NCBI GenBank assembly: GCA_025642075.2
Contig: JAODUO010000126.1
Coordinates: 1,072,501-1,136,500, forward strand
Length of the DNA stretch: 64,000 nt
Direction of reading: 5' to 3'
Source of the DNA: Ridgeia piscesae
Taxonomy: Eukaryota; Annelida; Polychaeta; Sabellida; Siboglinidae
Of this stretch, positions 1 to 11,365 are shown in pieces. Positions within the stretch are counted from its first letter, which is position 1, and every line of letters begins with the position of its first letter. The translations under genes and the position numbers were made by a program. The notes under the pieces were generated by a model. It made no database searches. It worked only from the letters and a program-made list of their open reading frames with translations, and was not told the DNA's origin.

Positions 1-24
1 AAAGATGTCAATGGTTTCATGTTG

Positions 25-115
25 GGTTTGAACCGGTGTCCTTCCGATTGTAAAGACGAATGCACACAACGAATGCGTTTACCAACTGAGCCACGGTAAC
101 AATCGGGATTCTGCA
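25..115 (-). repeat. tRNA-like sequence (SINE head or decayed tRNA)
   Basis: Read on the minus strand, this segment has a clear pol III A box (TGGCTCAGTTGG) and a B box (GGTTCAAACC) at tRNA-like spacing. The acceptor and T stems do not pair well, so it is not a convincing functional tRNA. The two boxes and the degraded stems fit the head of a tRNA-derived SINE lying in the intron or 3' part of the SRF gene. Confidence 0.5.
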
Positions 116-699
116 CTCGGATTTAAAGTGTTATATTAAATATAAAACTCCTCCTTCATACATCGGCAGACTAACAATTATTTATGGCGTACACAATGTC
201 AATTTGCACATACATACATACTATCTGTTTGTAATGTATGTGTCCCGGTGTGGACGATATCATGGGGGCTACAATTGATACAGTTACTTTGAAAAACGAG
301 ACGAAGATGGCAGCGATCTCAAATCTCAGACAAACCTCCGTTAAACATACAGCTTAAATGTTTCAAAAACATTTGATTCATGTGGAATCTTAAGATAAAT
401 GCATGTGCACCATGATGACCAGTGTTTGGAGAACATTGAAATATCGCACTATAATTCATTTTGACGCTCATTTCAACCCAAAAGTTATCCTTGTAAACAT
501 GCTCTGAATGCAAAGAAAGTGTGTACCTGATGCCAGTATGTGTCCTGTCTGACATCACAACTGGGCATCCAGAAAGCACGGCAAAAATATGCATATTGGA
601 ATTTCTAATCCATTGATTTTTTAAACTGTTTTTGGCTTTGTGGACATGGAGCTATATAGCAGCATGTATTGATTCAAGCAGTAGGTGTTTTATTCCCTT

Positions 700-1000
700 T
701 AACATTTCACTTTTTTGGAAGACCCGAGACAAGTACAAATTTCTATGCCAAATTAGAGGAAAACCTTTCAAAAAGTGTTTGAATAAAATTTAAAATGTAC
801 TGGTCAGTTTTAGGCCCTAAAGGACACCAGAAAGTTTTTAAAATGTGTCAATCAAATTTACATTTCTTGTGCATGGTGACTAAGAAACGTCTATGCAAAA
901 TTTGAAGAAAAAACATATCTTCAACGGTTTCTGAGATCTGAAAGGGTATGGCAGACGATGATGATGCCATAAGTCCATATACATATATGTTTTATTATGG
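700..1000. repeat. Dispersed non-coding repeat, related copy near 21.5 kb
   Basis: The stretch just downstream of SRF exon 2 resembles 21530-21640. Shared phrases include 'tctatgc-aaa', 'tcaac-gtttctgagat' and 'ccataagt-cat'. It is an interspersed repeat of unknown type with no coding content. The remaining sequence of 116-700 shows no recognisable feature. Confidence 0.45.
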
Positions 1001-1004
1001 TTAC

Positions 1005-1268
1005 CTTTTGCATTTCATCCTCTGGCACAGGATAGCTCAGCTCTGTCTCCTCAAACCCTGTGGGGTTCATGCGTTGGTCCGAATGTGTCTGGCCCTGGTT
1101 GGGCATTGCTGGGTCGGGGGAGTTGAGGCAAGTCTGTATGAGGGTTTTACCCCCCTCACTCGTGATCATGGGCTGCAGCTTACGAGTGGCGAATGTGTAC
1201 ACGTGTCCAGTCTCGCTGGCCACTAGGAGCATCACTTGGGTGCCGGTCAAGGTGGACAGTTCATACGC
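1005..1268 (-). CDS. SRF: Serum response factor, coding exon 2 (second half of MADS box)
   Basis: This is a transcription factor exon of 88 codons, phase 0 at both ends. It is bounded by an acceptor (ttctctgtag) above 1268 and a donor (AAG|gtaacc) below 1005. The translation starts AYELSTLTGTQVMLL and continues through VASETGHVYTFATRKLQPM. This is the nearly invariant dimerisation half of the SRF-type MADS domain plus the SAM extension (TCLNSPD). It joins exactly to exon 1 ending in GIMKK. The polar tail after the SAM segment (NQGQTHSDQR...) is less conserved. Later exons, including the transactivation region, lie beyond the left edge of the window. SRF dimers bind CC(A/T)6GG boxes in the nucleus with MRTF or TCF partners. 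Identification is by motif recognition and is very secure. Confidence 0.96.
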
Positions 1269-1370
1269 CTACAGAGAAATACGCAAGTACATCAGCTGCT
1301 TCAATTAACATGGATCTGCAAATTAAATGCAGGGTGCCCACTTCTCTGTCCACAGTTGGCAGGGCTGTAA

Positions 1371-1650
1371 TTTTTAACAGGAAGTCTGCTGTCGAGAATA
1401 TGGGAACGTTAAACATCAAAGGGTATTGCAGTTAACTCCGTTTGCCCCGGCATAATTGCCAATCATGGCTTAATACAGAGACCCGTCCACCTGTCACCCA
1501 TTGTGGACAGGTAGAAATATTTCTGGATGGATGGGTGGAGGACAGGTAAAAAAATATATTAAGAAAGGTCTTCAAAAATCATATGTAGATACTGTCAGCT
1601 ACACATTGAAAATGGTTGTCACAGGTCTACCGGCTTGTATGTATATTATT
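1371..1650. repeat. Left part of a mobile-element-like repeat bordering the minisatellite
   Basis: This block directly precedes the 43-bp array. Its first part (taacaggaagtctgctgt... then cggcataattgccaatcat) recurs in degraded form near 37025-37080, 41665-41710 and 42841-42925. Its second part (gacccgtccacc... cattgtggacaggtagaaatat...) recurs at 22618-22800. The recurring order suggests a defined dispersed element and not random sequence. No ORF is present. Confidence 0.7.
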
Positions 1651-4600
1651 TGACATCAATGTGTCCACCAAAACAATGTGTCACTGGCAACAATGACATC
1701 AATGTGTCCACCAAAACAATGTGTCACTGGCAACAATGACATCAATGTGTCCACCAAAACAATGTGTCACTGGCAACAATGACATCAATGTGTCCACCAA
1801 AACGATGTGTAACTGGCAACAATGACGTCAATGTATCCACCAAAACAATGTTGTACTGCATACAATGACATCCATGTGTCCACCAAAACAATTGGTCACT
1901 GGCAACAATGACATCCATGTATCCACCAAAACAATTGGTCACTGGCAACAATGACATCCATATGTCCACCAAAACAATGTGTCACAGGCAACAGTGACAT
2001 CCATGTGTCCACCAAAACAAAGTGTCACTGGCAACAATGATGTCAATGTATCCACCAAAACAATGTGTCACTGGCAACAGTGACATCCATGTGTCCACCA
2101 AAACAATGTGTCACTGGCAACAGTGACATCCATGTGTCCACCAAACAAATGTGTCACTGGCAACAATGACATCCAGGTATCCACCAAACCAATGTGTCAC
2201 TGGCAACAATGACATCCATGTGTCCACTAAACCAATGTGTCACTGGCAACAGTGACATCCATGTGTCCACCAAACCAATGTGTCACTGGCAACAGTGACA
2301 TCCATGTGTCCACCAAAACAATGTGTAACTGGCAACAGTGACATCCACGTGTCTGGACACCAAACCAATGTGTCACTGGCAACAGTGACATCCATGTGTC
2401 CACCAAACCAATGTGTCACTGGCAACAGTGACATCCATGTGTCCACCAAACCAATGTGTCACTGGCAACAATGACATCCATGTGTCCACCAACACAACGT
2501 CACTGGCAACAATGACATCCATGTGTCCACCAAAACAAAGTGTCACTGGCAACAATGACATCCATGTGTCCACCAAAACAATGTGTCACTGGCAACAGTG
2601 ACATCCATGTGTCCACCAAACCAATGTGTCACTGGCAACAATGACATCCATTGTCCACTAAACCAATGTGTCACTGGCAACATGACATCCATGTGTCCAA
2701 AACCAATGTGTCACTGGCAACAGTGACATCCTTGTCCCCCAAAACAATTTTAACTGGAAACAGTGACATCCTTGTCCCCAAAACAATGTGTCCGGGCCCG
2801 TGACTCCTTGTCCCCAAACCAATTTTATGGCAACGTACCCCTTTCCACCAAAAAATGTGTAACTGGAAACAGTGACATCCTGTGCCACTAAACCAATGTG
2901 TCACTGGCCAATAATCCATTTTCCCCCAAAAAACCAAGGGTTCACGGGCCCTGACCCCATTTTCCCTCCCTGTGTCACTGGCAATGTGACACCCATTTTC
3001 CCCCCTGTGTCACTGGCAACAGTGACATCCATGTGTCCAAAAAACCAAATGTGTCAGGCAAAGTACATCCATTGTCCCCCAAAACAATGTGTAACTGGCA
3101 ACAGTGACATCCATGTTCCCTCCAAGTGTCACTGGCAAAAAGCATCCATGTGTCCACAAAACCCTGTTATCAATAGTGACTCCAGGTCCCCCAAACCTGT
3201 TCACTGGCAACGTGACATCCCTTTCCACCAAAAAAATTTAACTGGCAAGTGACACCCATGTTCCAAAAACAATGTGTAACTGGCAACGTGACATCCATGT
3301 GTCCACCAAAACAATGTGTCACTGGCAACAGTGACATCCATGTGTCCACCAAAACAATGTGTAACTGGCAACAGTGACATCCATGTGTCCACCAAAACAA
3401 TGTGTCACTGGCAACAGTGACATCCATGTGTCCACCAAACCAATGTGTCACTGGCAACAGTGACATCCATGTGTCCACCAAAACAATGTGTAACTGGCAA
3501 CAATGACATCCATGTGTCCACCAAACCAATGTGTCACTGGCAACAGTGACATCCATGTGTCCACCAAAACAATGTGTAACTGGCAACAGTGACATCCACG
3601 TGTCTGGACACCAAACCAATGTGTCACTGGCAACGTGACCCCATTTCCACCAAACCAATGTGTCATGGCAACGTGACATCCTGTGTCCACCAAACCAATG
3701 TGTCACTGGCAACAGTGACACCCATGTTCCCCCAAAACCCAAATTTTCACTGGAAACAATGACTCCATTTTCCACCAACACAACGCCCTCAACAATGACA
3801 TCCATGTGTCCCCAAAAAAAGTGTCACCAACAATATTCAATTATCCCCCAAAAACAATGTGTCACTGGCAACAGTGACTCCATTTCCCCCAAAAAATGTG
3901 CCCTGGCAACAGTGACATCCATGTGTCCCCCAAACCAATGTGTCACTGGCAACAATGACATCCAGGTATCCACCAAACCAATGTGTCACTGGCAACAATG
4001 ACATCCATGTGTCCACTAAACCAATGTGTCACTGGCAACAGTGACATCCATGTGTCCACCAAACCAATGTGTCACTGGCAACAGTGACATCCATGTGTCC
4101 ACCAAAACAATGTGTAATTGGCAACAGTGACATCCATGTGTCCACCAAACCAATGTGTAACTGGCAACAGTGACATCCATGTGTCCACCAAAACAATGTG
4201 TCACTGGCAACAGTGACGTCCATGTGTCCACCAAACCAATGTGTCACTGGCAACAGTGACATCCATGTGTCCACCAAAACAATGTGTAACTGGCAACAGT
4301 GACATCCATGTGTCCACTAAACCAATGTGTCACTGGCAACAGTGACATCCATGTGTCCACCAAAACAATGTGTAACTGGCAACAATGACATCCATGTGTC
4401 CACTAAACCAATGTGTCACTGGCAACAGTGACATCCATGTGTCCACCAAACCAATGTGTCACTGGCAACAGTGACATCCATGTGTCCACCAAAACAATGT
4501 GTAACTGGCAACAGTGACATCCAGTTGTGGACACCAAACCAATGTGTCACTGGCAACAGTGACATCCTTTTCCACCAAACCAATGTGTCACTGGCAACAG

Positions 4601-7016
4601 TGACTATGTGCCCCAAAAAACCAATGTGTCATAAAATGACATCCATGTTAAACACCGTCACTGGCAACAAGACACCATGTCCACAAAAAAAAGTTCACTG
4701 GCAAAATAAACCCCTTTTCCCCCAAAAACAATGTGTCATGGAAACGTGACACCCCTGTCCCCAAACAATGTGTACTGGCAAAAATGACATCCATGTGTCC
4801 ACAAAACCAAATTGTCACTGGAAACAGTGACATCCATGTGCCCACCAAAATGTCCTGGAAAAGTGACATCCTTGTCCACCAAAACAATTTAAATGGCCAG
4901 TGACATCCATTTTCCACCAAAACAATGTGTCACTGGCAACAGTGACATCCGTTCCACCAAACCAATGTGTCACTGGCAACAGTGACATCCATGTGTCCAC
5001 CAAAACAATGTGTCCCAACATGACACCCATGTGTCCACTAAACCAATGTGTCACTGGCAACAATGACATCCATGTGTCCCAAAACCCAAAGTTACTCAAC
5101 AAGCATCCATGTGTCCCCCAAAACAATGTGTCACTGGCAATAGTGACATCCATGTGTCCACCAAAACAATGTGTCACTGGCAACAGTGACACCCATGTGT
5201 CCACCAAACCAATGTGTCACTGGCAACAGTGACATCCGTTCCCCAAAAAAAGTTAACTGGCCAGTGACATCCAGGTCCACTAAACCAATGTGTCACCAAA
5301 CAATGACATCCATTTTCCACTAAACCAATGTGTCACTGGCAATAGTGACATCCATGTGTCCACCAAACCAATGTGCCCTGGAAACGTGACACCCACTTTC
5401 CACCAAAACAAAACCCAAAGTGCCCCATTGCCCACCAAAACAATGTGTAACGGAAACAGTGACATCCATGTGCCCACCAAACAATGTGTCACTGGAAACA
5501 GTGACATCCATGTGTCCCCCAAAACTTTTAACTGGCAACAGTACATCCATGTGTCCACCAAAAAATGTGTACTGGCAAAGTGTCCTGTGCCCCCAAAACC
5601 CTGGTACGGGAACATGACATCCATGTGTCCCCCAAAACAATGTGTAACTGGCAACAATGACATCCATGTGTCCACCAAACCAATGTGTCACTGGCAACAG
5701 TGACATCCATGTGTCCACCAAAACAATGTGTAACTGGCAACAGTGACATCCACGTGTCTGGACACCAAACCAATGTGTCACTGGCAACAGTGACATCCAT
5801 GTGTCCACCAAAAATTTTCACTGGCAACGTGACATCCGTTCCACCAAACCAATGTGTCACTGGCAACAGTGACATCCTTGCCCAAAAAACCAATGTGCAA
5901 AAAATGACATCCATGTGTCCACCAACACAACGTCACTGGCAACAATGACATCCATGTGTCCACCAAAACAAAGTGTCACTGGCAACAATGATGTCAATGT
6001 ATCCACCAAAACAATGTGTCACTGGCAACAGTGACATCCATGTGTCCACCAAAACAATGTGTCACTGGCAACAGTGACATCCATGTGTCCACCAAACCAA
6101 TGTGTCACTGGCAACAATGACATCCAGGTATCCACCAAACCAATGTGTCACTGGCAACAATGACATCCATGTGTCCACTAAACCAATGTGTCATAACAGT
6201 GACCCCATTTTCCCCCAAAACCCAAAGTGCATAAACAGTGACATCCATTTCCCCAAAAACAATGTGTAACTGGAAACAGTGACATCCATGTGTCCACCAA
6301 ACCAATGTGTAACTGGAAACAGTGACATCCATGTGTCCACCAAAAAAAGTGATGGAACAACGGTTGTGTCCACCAAACCAATGTGTCACGGGCAACAGTG
6401 ACATCCATGTGTCCACCAAAACAATGTGAACGGAAACAGTGACATCCGTGTCCACTAAACCAATGTGTCACTGGCAACAGTGACATCCATGTGTCCACCA
6501 AAACAATGTGTAACTGGCAACAATGACATCCATGTGTCCACAAACCAATGTGTCACTGGCAACAGTGACATCCATGTGTCCACCAAACCAATGTGTCACT
6601 GGCAACAGTGACATCCATGTGTCCACCAAAACAATGTGTAACTGGCAACAGTGACATCCACGTGTCTGGACACCAAACCAATGTGTCACTGGCAACAGTG
6701 ACATCCATGTGTCCACCAAACCAATGTGTCACTGGCAACAGTGACATCCATGTGTCCACCAAACCAATGTGTCACTGGCAACAATGACATCCATGTGTCC
6801 ACCAACACAACGTCACTGGCAACAATGACATCCATGTGTCCACCAAAACAAAGTGTCACTGGCAACAATGACATCCATGTGTCCACCAACACAACGTCAC
6901 TGGCAACAATGACATCCATGTGTCCACCAAACCAATTTGTCACTGGCAACAATGACATCCATGTGTCCACCAAAACAATTTGTCACTGGAAACAATGACA
7001 TCCATATGTCCACCAT
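1651..7016. repeat. 43-bp minisatellite array (about 125 units) in SRF intron 1
   Basis: Direct repeats of about 43 bp fill 5.4 kb. The unit runs roughly tgtccaccaaaacaatg + tgtcactggcaac + a(g/a)tgacatccatg. Each intact unit contains a perfect 8-bp inverted repeat, TGTCACTG and CAGTGACA, around a GCAA loop. Variants recur: aaaacaatg or aaaccaatg, tgtcac or tgtaac, caacag or caacaa, plus a cacgtgtctggacacc form. 43 is not a multiple of 3, so the long 'ORFs' over it on both strands are by-products of a stop-poor unit. The blocks at about 2640-3260, 3630-3900, 4560-4920, 5060-5620, 5810-5910 and 6185-6450 are full of short deletions and C or A runs. Confidence 0.97.
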
Positions 7017-7178
7017 GTCCTGTATAGAGCCCTGTCGAGAATCAATTATGTTTTTAAATTGGACGTTTTGTTTACCATTTGAACATGTTGTGGGTCCAAA
7101 ATTTCAAATTGTACAATACAATAAACCTTTATTCATCCCAGTATGGGCAATATATATATTTGTGAACAGTAGTCAAAC

Positions 7179-7250
7179 ACAAGTTGGCATACAGTGAACC
7201 TTCAACATGAATGTTGTAGTCATAAGAATGTAATATTAAATAAAAATGAC
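7179..7250. repeat. Right part of the mobile-element-like repeat
   Basis: The sequence aagttggcat...ccttcaacatg-atgttgtagtcat-agaa-gta-tattaaat is shared with 42995-43072. At that second site it follows the left-type sequence after about 70 bp. Here it lies beyond the minisatellite, so the array sits between the two halves of the same element. Confidence 0.65.
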
Positions 7251-7339
7251 CTTAGAGCAGACATCCTTTTTTTAATATAAATTTATCTATGACAGACTAT
7301 GTGTCTCCAGTTTTGTGTATATTAAATTTAATAAAATGT

Positions 7340-7800
7340 TGAAGTCCTGAGAATGTCCAGCCTAGAAGCCACTCTAACGACTTCCCAACTCTGTTGGACT
7401 GGACATATCACCCACATAAATGACAGCGGACTCTCAAAGGCTGCATTCTGGGAAATTAGCTAAAGGGAAACATCTTCCTGGCAGATAATGGCTGAAATAC
7501 AAAGATGTAGTCAAAAGACACCTGAAGGCTACACACATTGCTGTAGACACCTGGAAGACTCTTGCACAAGATCGACAACAGTAGAGACAGGCCATACACA
7601 AGGGAAAGAGCCATATTGAAGAAAAGATATCACAAAAACAACAACAAGATCACAATCTCCGCCATGGCCTTCCAGATGTTTTTGCACCTACTGTCGTCTG
7701 TATTAACTGCAGCAGAGGGTTTGCAGTTCAGATCGGAGTTAATCTCCCACAGATCAGCAAAACATATGGACGAAACCCTGCACTAATATCATCATTAGAT
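7340..7800 (+). pseudogene. Decayed LINE 3' end (RT C-terminal tail with zinc-finger-like motif)
   Basis: Several interrupted frames together resemble the C-terminal tail of animal non-LTR retrotransposon proteins. An 'LxWTxHixHinD' segment is followed by a 'TPGRLLHKIDNSRDRP' type stretch (family: W..LA.DR..WR) and a CINCSRGFAVQIG segment (family: CxxCgRxFxxRIGL). Stops and frameshifts are frequent, so it is dead. It lies inside SRF intron 1, antisense to SRF. The following part of the intron (7800-8775) is AT-rich with a short G run and shows nothing recognisable. Confidence 0.55.
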
Positions 7801-8775
7801 ACGATGGACAGCAGACAGAGAGGGGGGGGGGAAGAGTGAGAAATGTAAGCAAACAGAATTGTGTTTATTTCATTATAAATAATAGTAAACTACACTACTT
7901 ATTTTATACGTTTATTTTATACAATGCAATGCTTGCTAACATGTGCAAAATTATTCAATGTAATTGTTCAAAACATATACTTTGTTCAAAACAAATATAA
8001 TTCAACAAATACATAACATTCAAATTATTTGTAAAAAAAATATGTAAATTAAACTGAATGAAAAGAACCATAATAAAGGTTAACATGATAACAGCTATGT
8101 AGTATAGATACCATAATAGAACAAATATGTGATCTAACTAAACAGATTGTATCAAACAAATGTAAGTTACAAACAAATATCTAGACAATAATGGACTGAA
8201 CAGTGGCTCTATATTTCCTTTATCTGGCATTAACTCACACACTTCAGTCTGGAAGTTACAAGTCCTGATGTAATTAGTAATGCTACATGATGCAATTGAT
8301 TTTGGTGGGTGGCTGAATTTCCACAATATTTTGGGTCAGCAGTGCATGGCTTGTTACAGACTGCTGTGTTTGGAGTGACAGTATGTCAGCATAAAAGTTC
8401 CACCAGCAGCTTGGACCCCCCAATATATGTCATGCATAATGCAAGCTGACTATGGAGAAGTTATGACTGCAGTAGCAAAGTAGGATAACTTAAGCTCAGA
8501 ACAAGACAGCGAAGTGGTGCACTGGAGCCCCAGCACTGCCGCCGACAATAATTTCCGTTCCTACACTAGATAATTTTTTTATAGCACTACATATCTAAAT
8601 TTTAAAAATGTTTCAATAACAATAAAAACACTGCTAAAACATAACATAATCATTAAAATGTCTACAACAATTATAATACAATATAAATGTAAAGCCGACT
8701 CATCAAGATAAAGCTTCAGGCCGATAATTCTTGTAAAAAAAACTTGTATTATAATTAATAATTTTGATTACTCAC

Positions 8776-9126
8776 TTTTTTCATGATACCGGTTTTTCGC
8801 TTACTAAACGTTGTATAACGACGAAGTTTGTTCTCAATGAATTCCATTTTGATCTTTACGCGACCCTTTGTTTTCTTGCCGGTTTTCATCTGCCCCGCCT
8901 GTTGCTGTTGGAAAGAGTTTCCGGAGTCAGTGTCCGACTCCTCGTCAACCCCAGCTTCCCCGAGTCTCGCATCGGCCGCAGATCGCTTCAGCGTTTCCGA
9001 CTTAAGTTCTGTCAATGCGACATAATCGTGCCCACTGCCCACGCTCTCAGACAGTATTGTGTCGGTTTCATTGACAAACCGTATACCGCCTATGCTGTCC
9101 TGTCCATTTGTTTGCGTAGCTTGCAT
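8776..9126 (-). CDS. SRF: Serum response factor, coding exon 1 (N-terminus and first half of MADS box)
   Basis: 117 codons from ATG at 9126 to a clean donor (ATGAAAAAA|gtgagt). Residues 1-80 are a low-complexity, polar and acidic leader with SxSxS/T-D and a QQQQ run (residues 73-76). From G83 the sequence GKKTKGRVKIKMEFIENKL begins the DNA-binding half of the SRF-type MADS box, ending in GIMKK at the splice site. The frame stays open upstream of this ATG back to a TAG near 9254, with no other ATG, so 9126 is the best start in the genomic frame. An upstream spliced 5' exon cannot be excluded. The leader is shorter than in vertebrate SRF. The gene product is a nuclear DNA-binding dimer. With exon 2, 205 residues of the protein are visible. 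Confidence 0.95.
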
Positions 9127-9460
9127 GTTTACCAGAGGAATATGCCGTTTCGCACACGTAAACTTTCTGGCATCAATGGACTCTGTTCGATTTCCCCCTT
9201 CTCCAAAAGGAAAGGCCGCGTCACCTAATTGGGAACTTTGCGCAATGACCTAAAATCGCCATTATTCGTCAGAATATCTTTGTCATATCTGTACTAGGCA
9301 GTGTCTAAAAATATTTGTAATGACATAAATGCATTGAGTAATATCACAATTGAGTAAAGATATGTGTGATTCAGTGGGGCCGCATATAGGATTATTTCGC
9401 GGAGGTAGCGAGTAGCGTAAGGAAAATAGTTCGGTCTCCAAGTTTGGAAGTGCGGGGTCT

Positions 9461-9470
9461 CCATATATGG
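9461..9470. promoter_or_regulatory. Perfect CArG box upstream of SRF
   Basis: CCATATATGG matches the SRF consensus CC(A/T)6GG exactly, 335 bp upstream of the SRF start codon. Ten bases further on, 9480-9489 (CCAAATACGG) is a CArG with one mismatch. CCGGAAG at 9511-9517 matches the core of Ets-family sites used by TCF partners. Vertebrate SRF is known to be autoregulated through CArG boxes in its own promoter. A similar loop here is an inference. Confidence 0.6.
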
Positions 9471-10570
9471 ATGCGAAGGCCAAATACGGTGGCCGGTGTC
9501 AACCTATAACCCGGAAGCGCACGTTCTTGTATGTAAACACATACGCATGACATTGTTTACATATTCGTTTGAGCACTGTTTACATTGATTTGGGTGTGCA
9601 TATTCACTATTTTGTTGTTGTCATGCAATCCGAAAGACGCTGACAGTATAAGACACACAGAATTATGAGTCTGACGTGTATTTCGCGAGTTGCAGGTATA
9701 AACAAACTATACAGGCACCAGTGACAACGTCAAAGGTGGTGCCAAGTCGTGCATGTTCACGCATAGCCGTACGGTGTTGATTTATAGATACCAGTCGGTT
9801 GGATTATATCAAAATTCATAGTTTGTCACACATTAAGGTATGGCAGGTTTTGTAAAATAAGTATTCAAATTATTAAATAGAAATACTTGTGTAATACAGT
9901 TGCATAAGAGATCACAGCTAACAAACCATTATTGAACAAGACAGTTGTTTGACACTAAAACAACTGGGTTATTTGATAATATACTTATAATGCAATTTTA
10001 TTATACCTGGTTCATTCTTGAGATGTTGCCATTTTTTATTTTATAAATGCTTACTTTATATAGTACTTAAAATATAATAATAAATTACATAAATGTAATT
10101 ATAAAGCTCATTAAAACAACATGCTGCATTTTATGTTAATATAATTTCTGCCTGCACACTAAATGCATTTACGAAATTAATAATTATGATATATGCCAAG
10201 AACAATGGGAGCAGAATTTATGATGATTAATAATCTACTGTTGCAGAATTCACTTATAACAAAGAATGCAGTAGATACAAGACATTGTGATCAAACATTG
10301 CAGCTCCACTAGAAAACGATACAGCAAAGTCAGCTATATAGTAGTATATTGTAAATATCAAGAAATAATCTTCTAACTTCCAAAATTTTGAAGTACTTTG
10401 TTTATTACCTGTGTTTTATAAAGATCTTCATTGATCCTAAAGTCAAGAAAATCATGAATGCCGATCCATTGAAAAGTCCACTTTTAGTTACATTTCATTT
10501 CCAAAATACAACACAAGTAAGGAAAGCTGTAAGTCTTTATTTGCAATTCACTTGTCATGCATGTCCAAAG

Positions 10571-10787
10571 AATGTTGACACATTGATCTTACAATGTTGA
10601 CACATTGATCTTACAATGTTGACACATTGATCTTACAATGTTGACACATTGAACTTACAATGTTGACACATTGATCTTACAATGCTGACACATTGATCTT
10701 ACAATGTTGACACATTGATCTTACAATGTTGACACATTGATCTTACAATGTTGACACATTGATCTTACATTGTTGACACATTGATCT
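10571..10787. repeat. 22-bp tandem repeat, about 10 copies
   Basis: The unit aatgttgacacattgatctta(c) is repeated nearly perfectly, with single substitutions in a few copies (for example aatgctgac and cattgaactt). Confidence 0.95.
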
Positions 10788-11309
10788 AGTAGCAACATCT
10801 TATTTAAGAATTTCTCCATACAAATGTCACCATAATATGACAAATTATAATTCCCTGAGATATGAAGAATTATATGGTATATATCAATAATAAACATGGT
10901 ATAAATCAAATCTCAGTAAGACTGAAATCTTAGCTATACATCATACACCCCAGCAAAGCAAAATTGTGAACATTGTATCCTTTTCAATTGCTCAGATACT
11001 ATGATATCAAATTACACCTCATCTGTAGTAGTATTTTCAGTAATTTTTGTTTATGGAAGCAAATATCAAAATGATGGCACTTTACATACAAAACAAGCAA
11101 ACTTCACATGATATTGTTTATCGTTCATAATCAGTGTGTTTGTAAATTCATGCATTTTATTAGTTTTGCATTTTCCTGATGAAAAATAAAGGGGTCCCTG
11201 CTGCTGATTACATCAATTTGAGGCAGCAATATCCCATTTGCAAAACTCTTAATATAAGCTCAGGCAATGAAATCGCTTACAAGGAAAGGAGTGTGGTCAG
11301 CCAGCGGTC

Positions 11310-11365
11310 ACGTGATATAATTGTGGGTGATTTCAGTTACGTGATATAATTGTGGGTGATTTCAG
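11310..11365. repeat. 29-bp direct duplication
   Basis: Two adjacent copies of acgtgatataattgtgggtg + atttcag, the first followed by tt. No function is evident. Confidence 0.85.

Noticed and set aside
1651..7016. Long open frames on both strands over the 43-bp array (Met-Ser-Leu-Ala-Thr / Thr-Trp-Met-Ser-Leu-Leu repeats)
   Set aside because: The unit is stop-poor in all frames and not a multiple of 3. Frames switch with each indel and no start, splice or codon signal exists.
1651..7016. CRISPR-like array
   Set aside because: There are no unique spacers: the whole 43-bp unit repeats, in a eukaryotic intron, with no cas genes.
8764..9253. Plus-strand open frames of up to 154 codons
   Set aside because: Antisense shadows of SRF exon 1.
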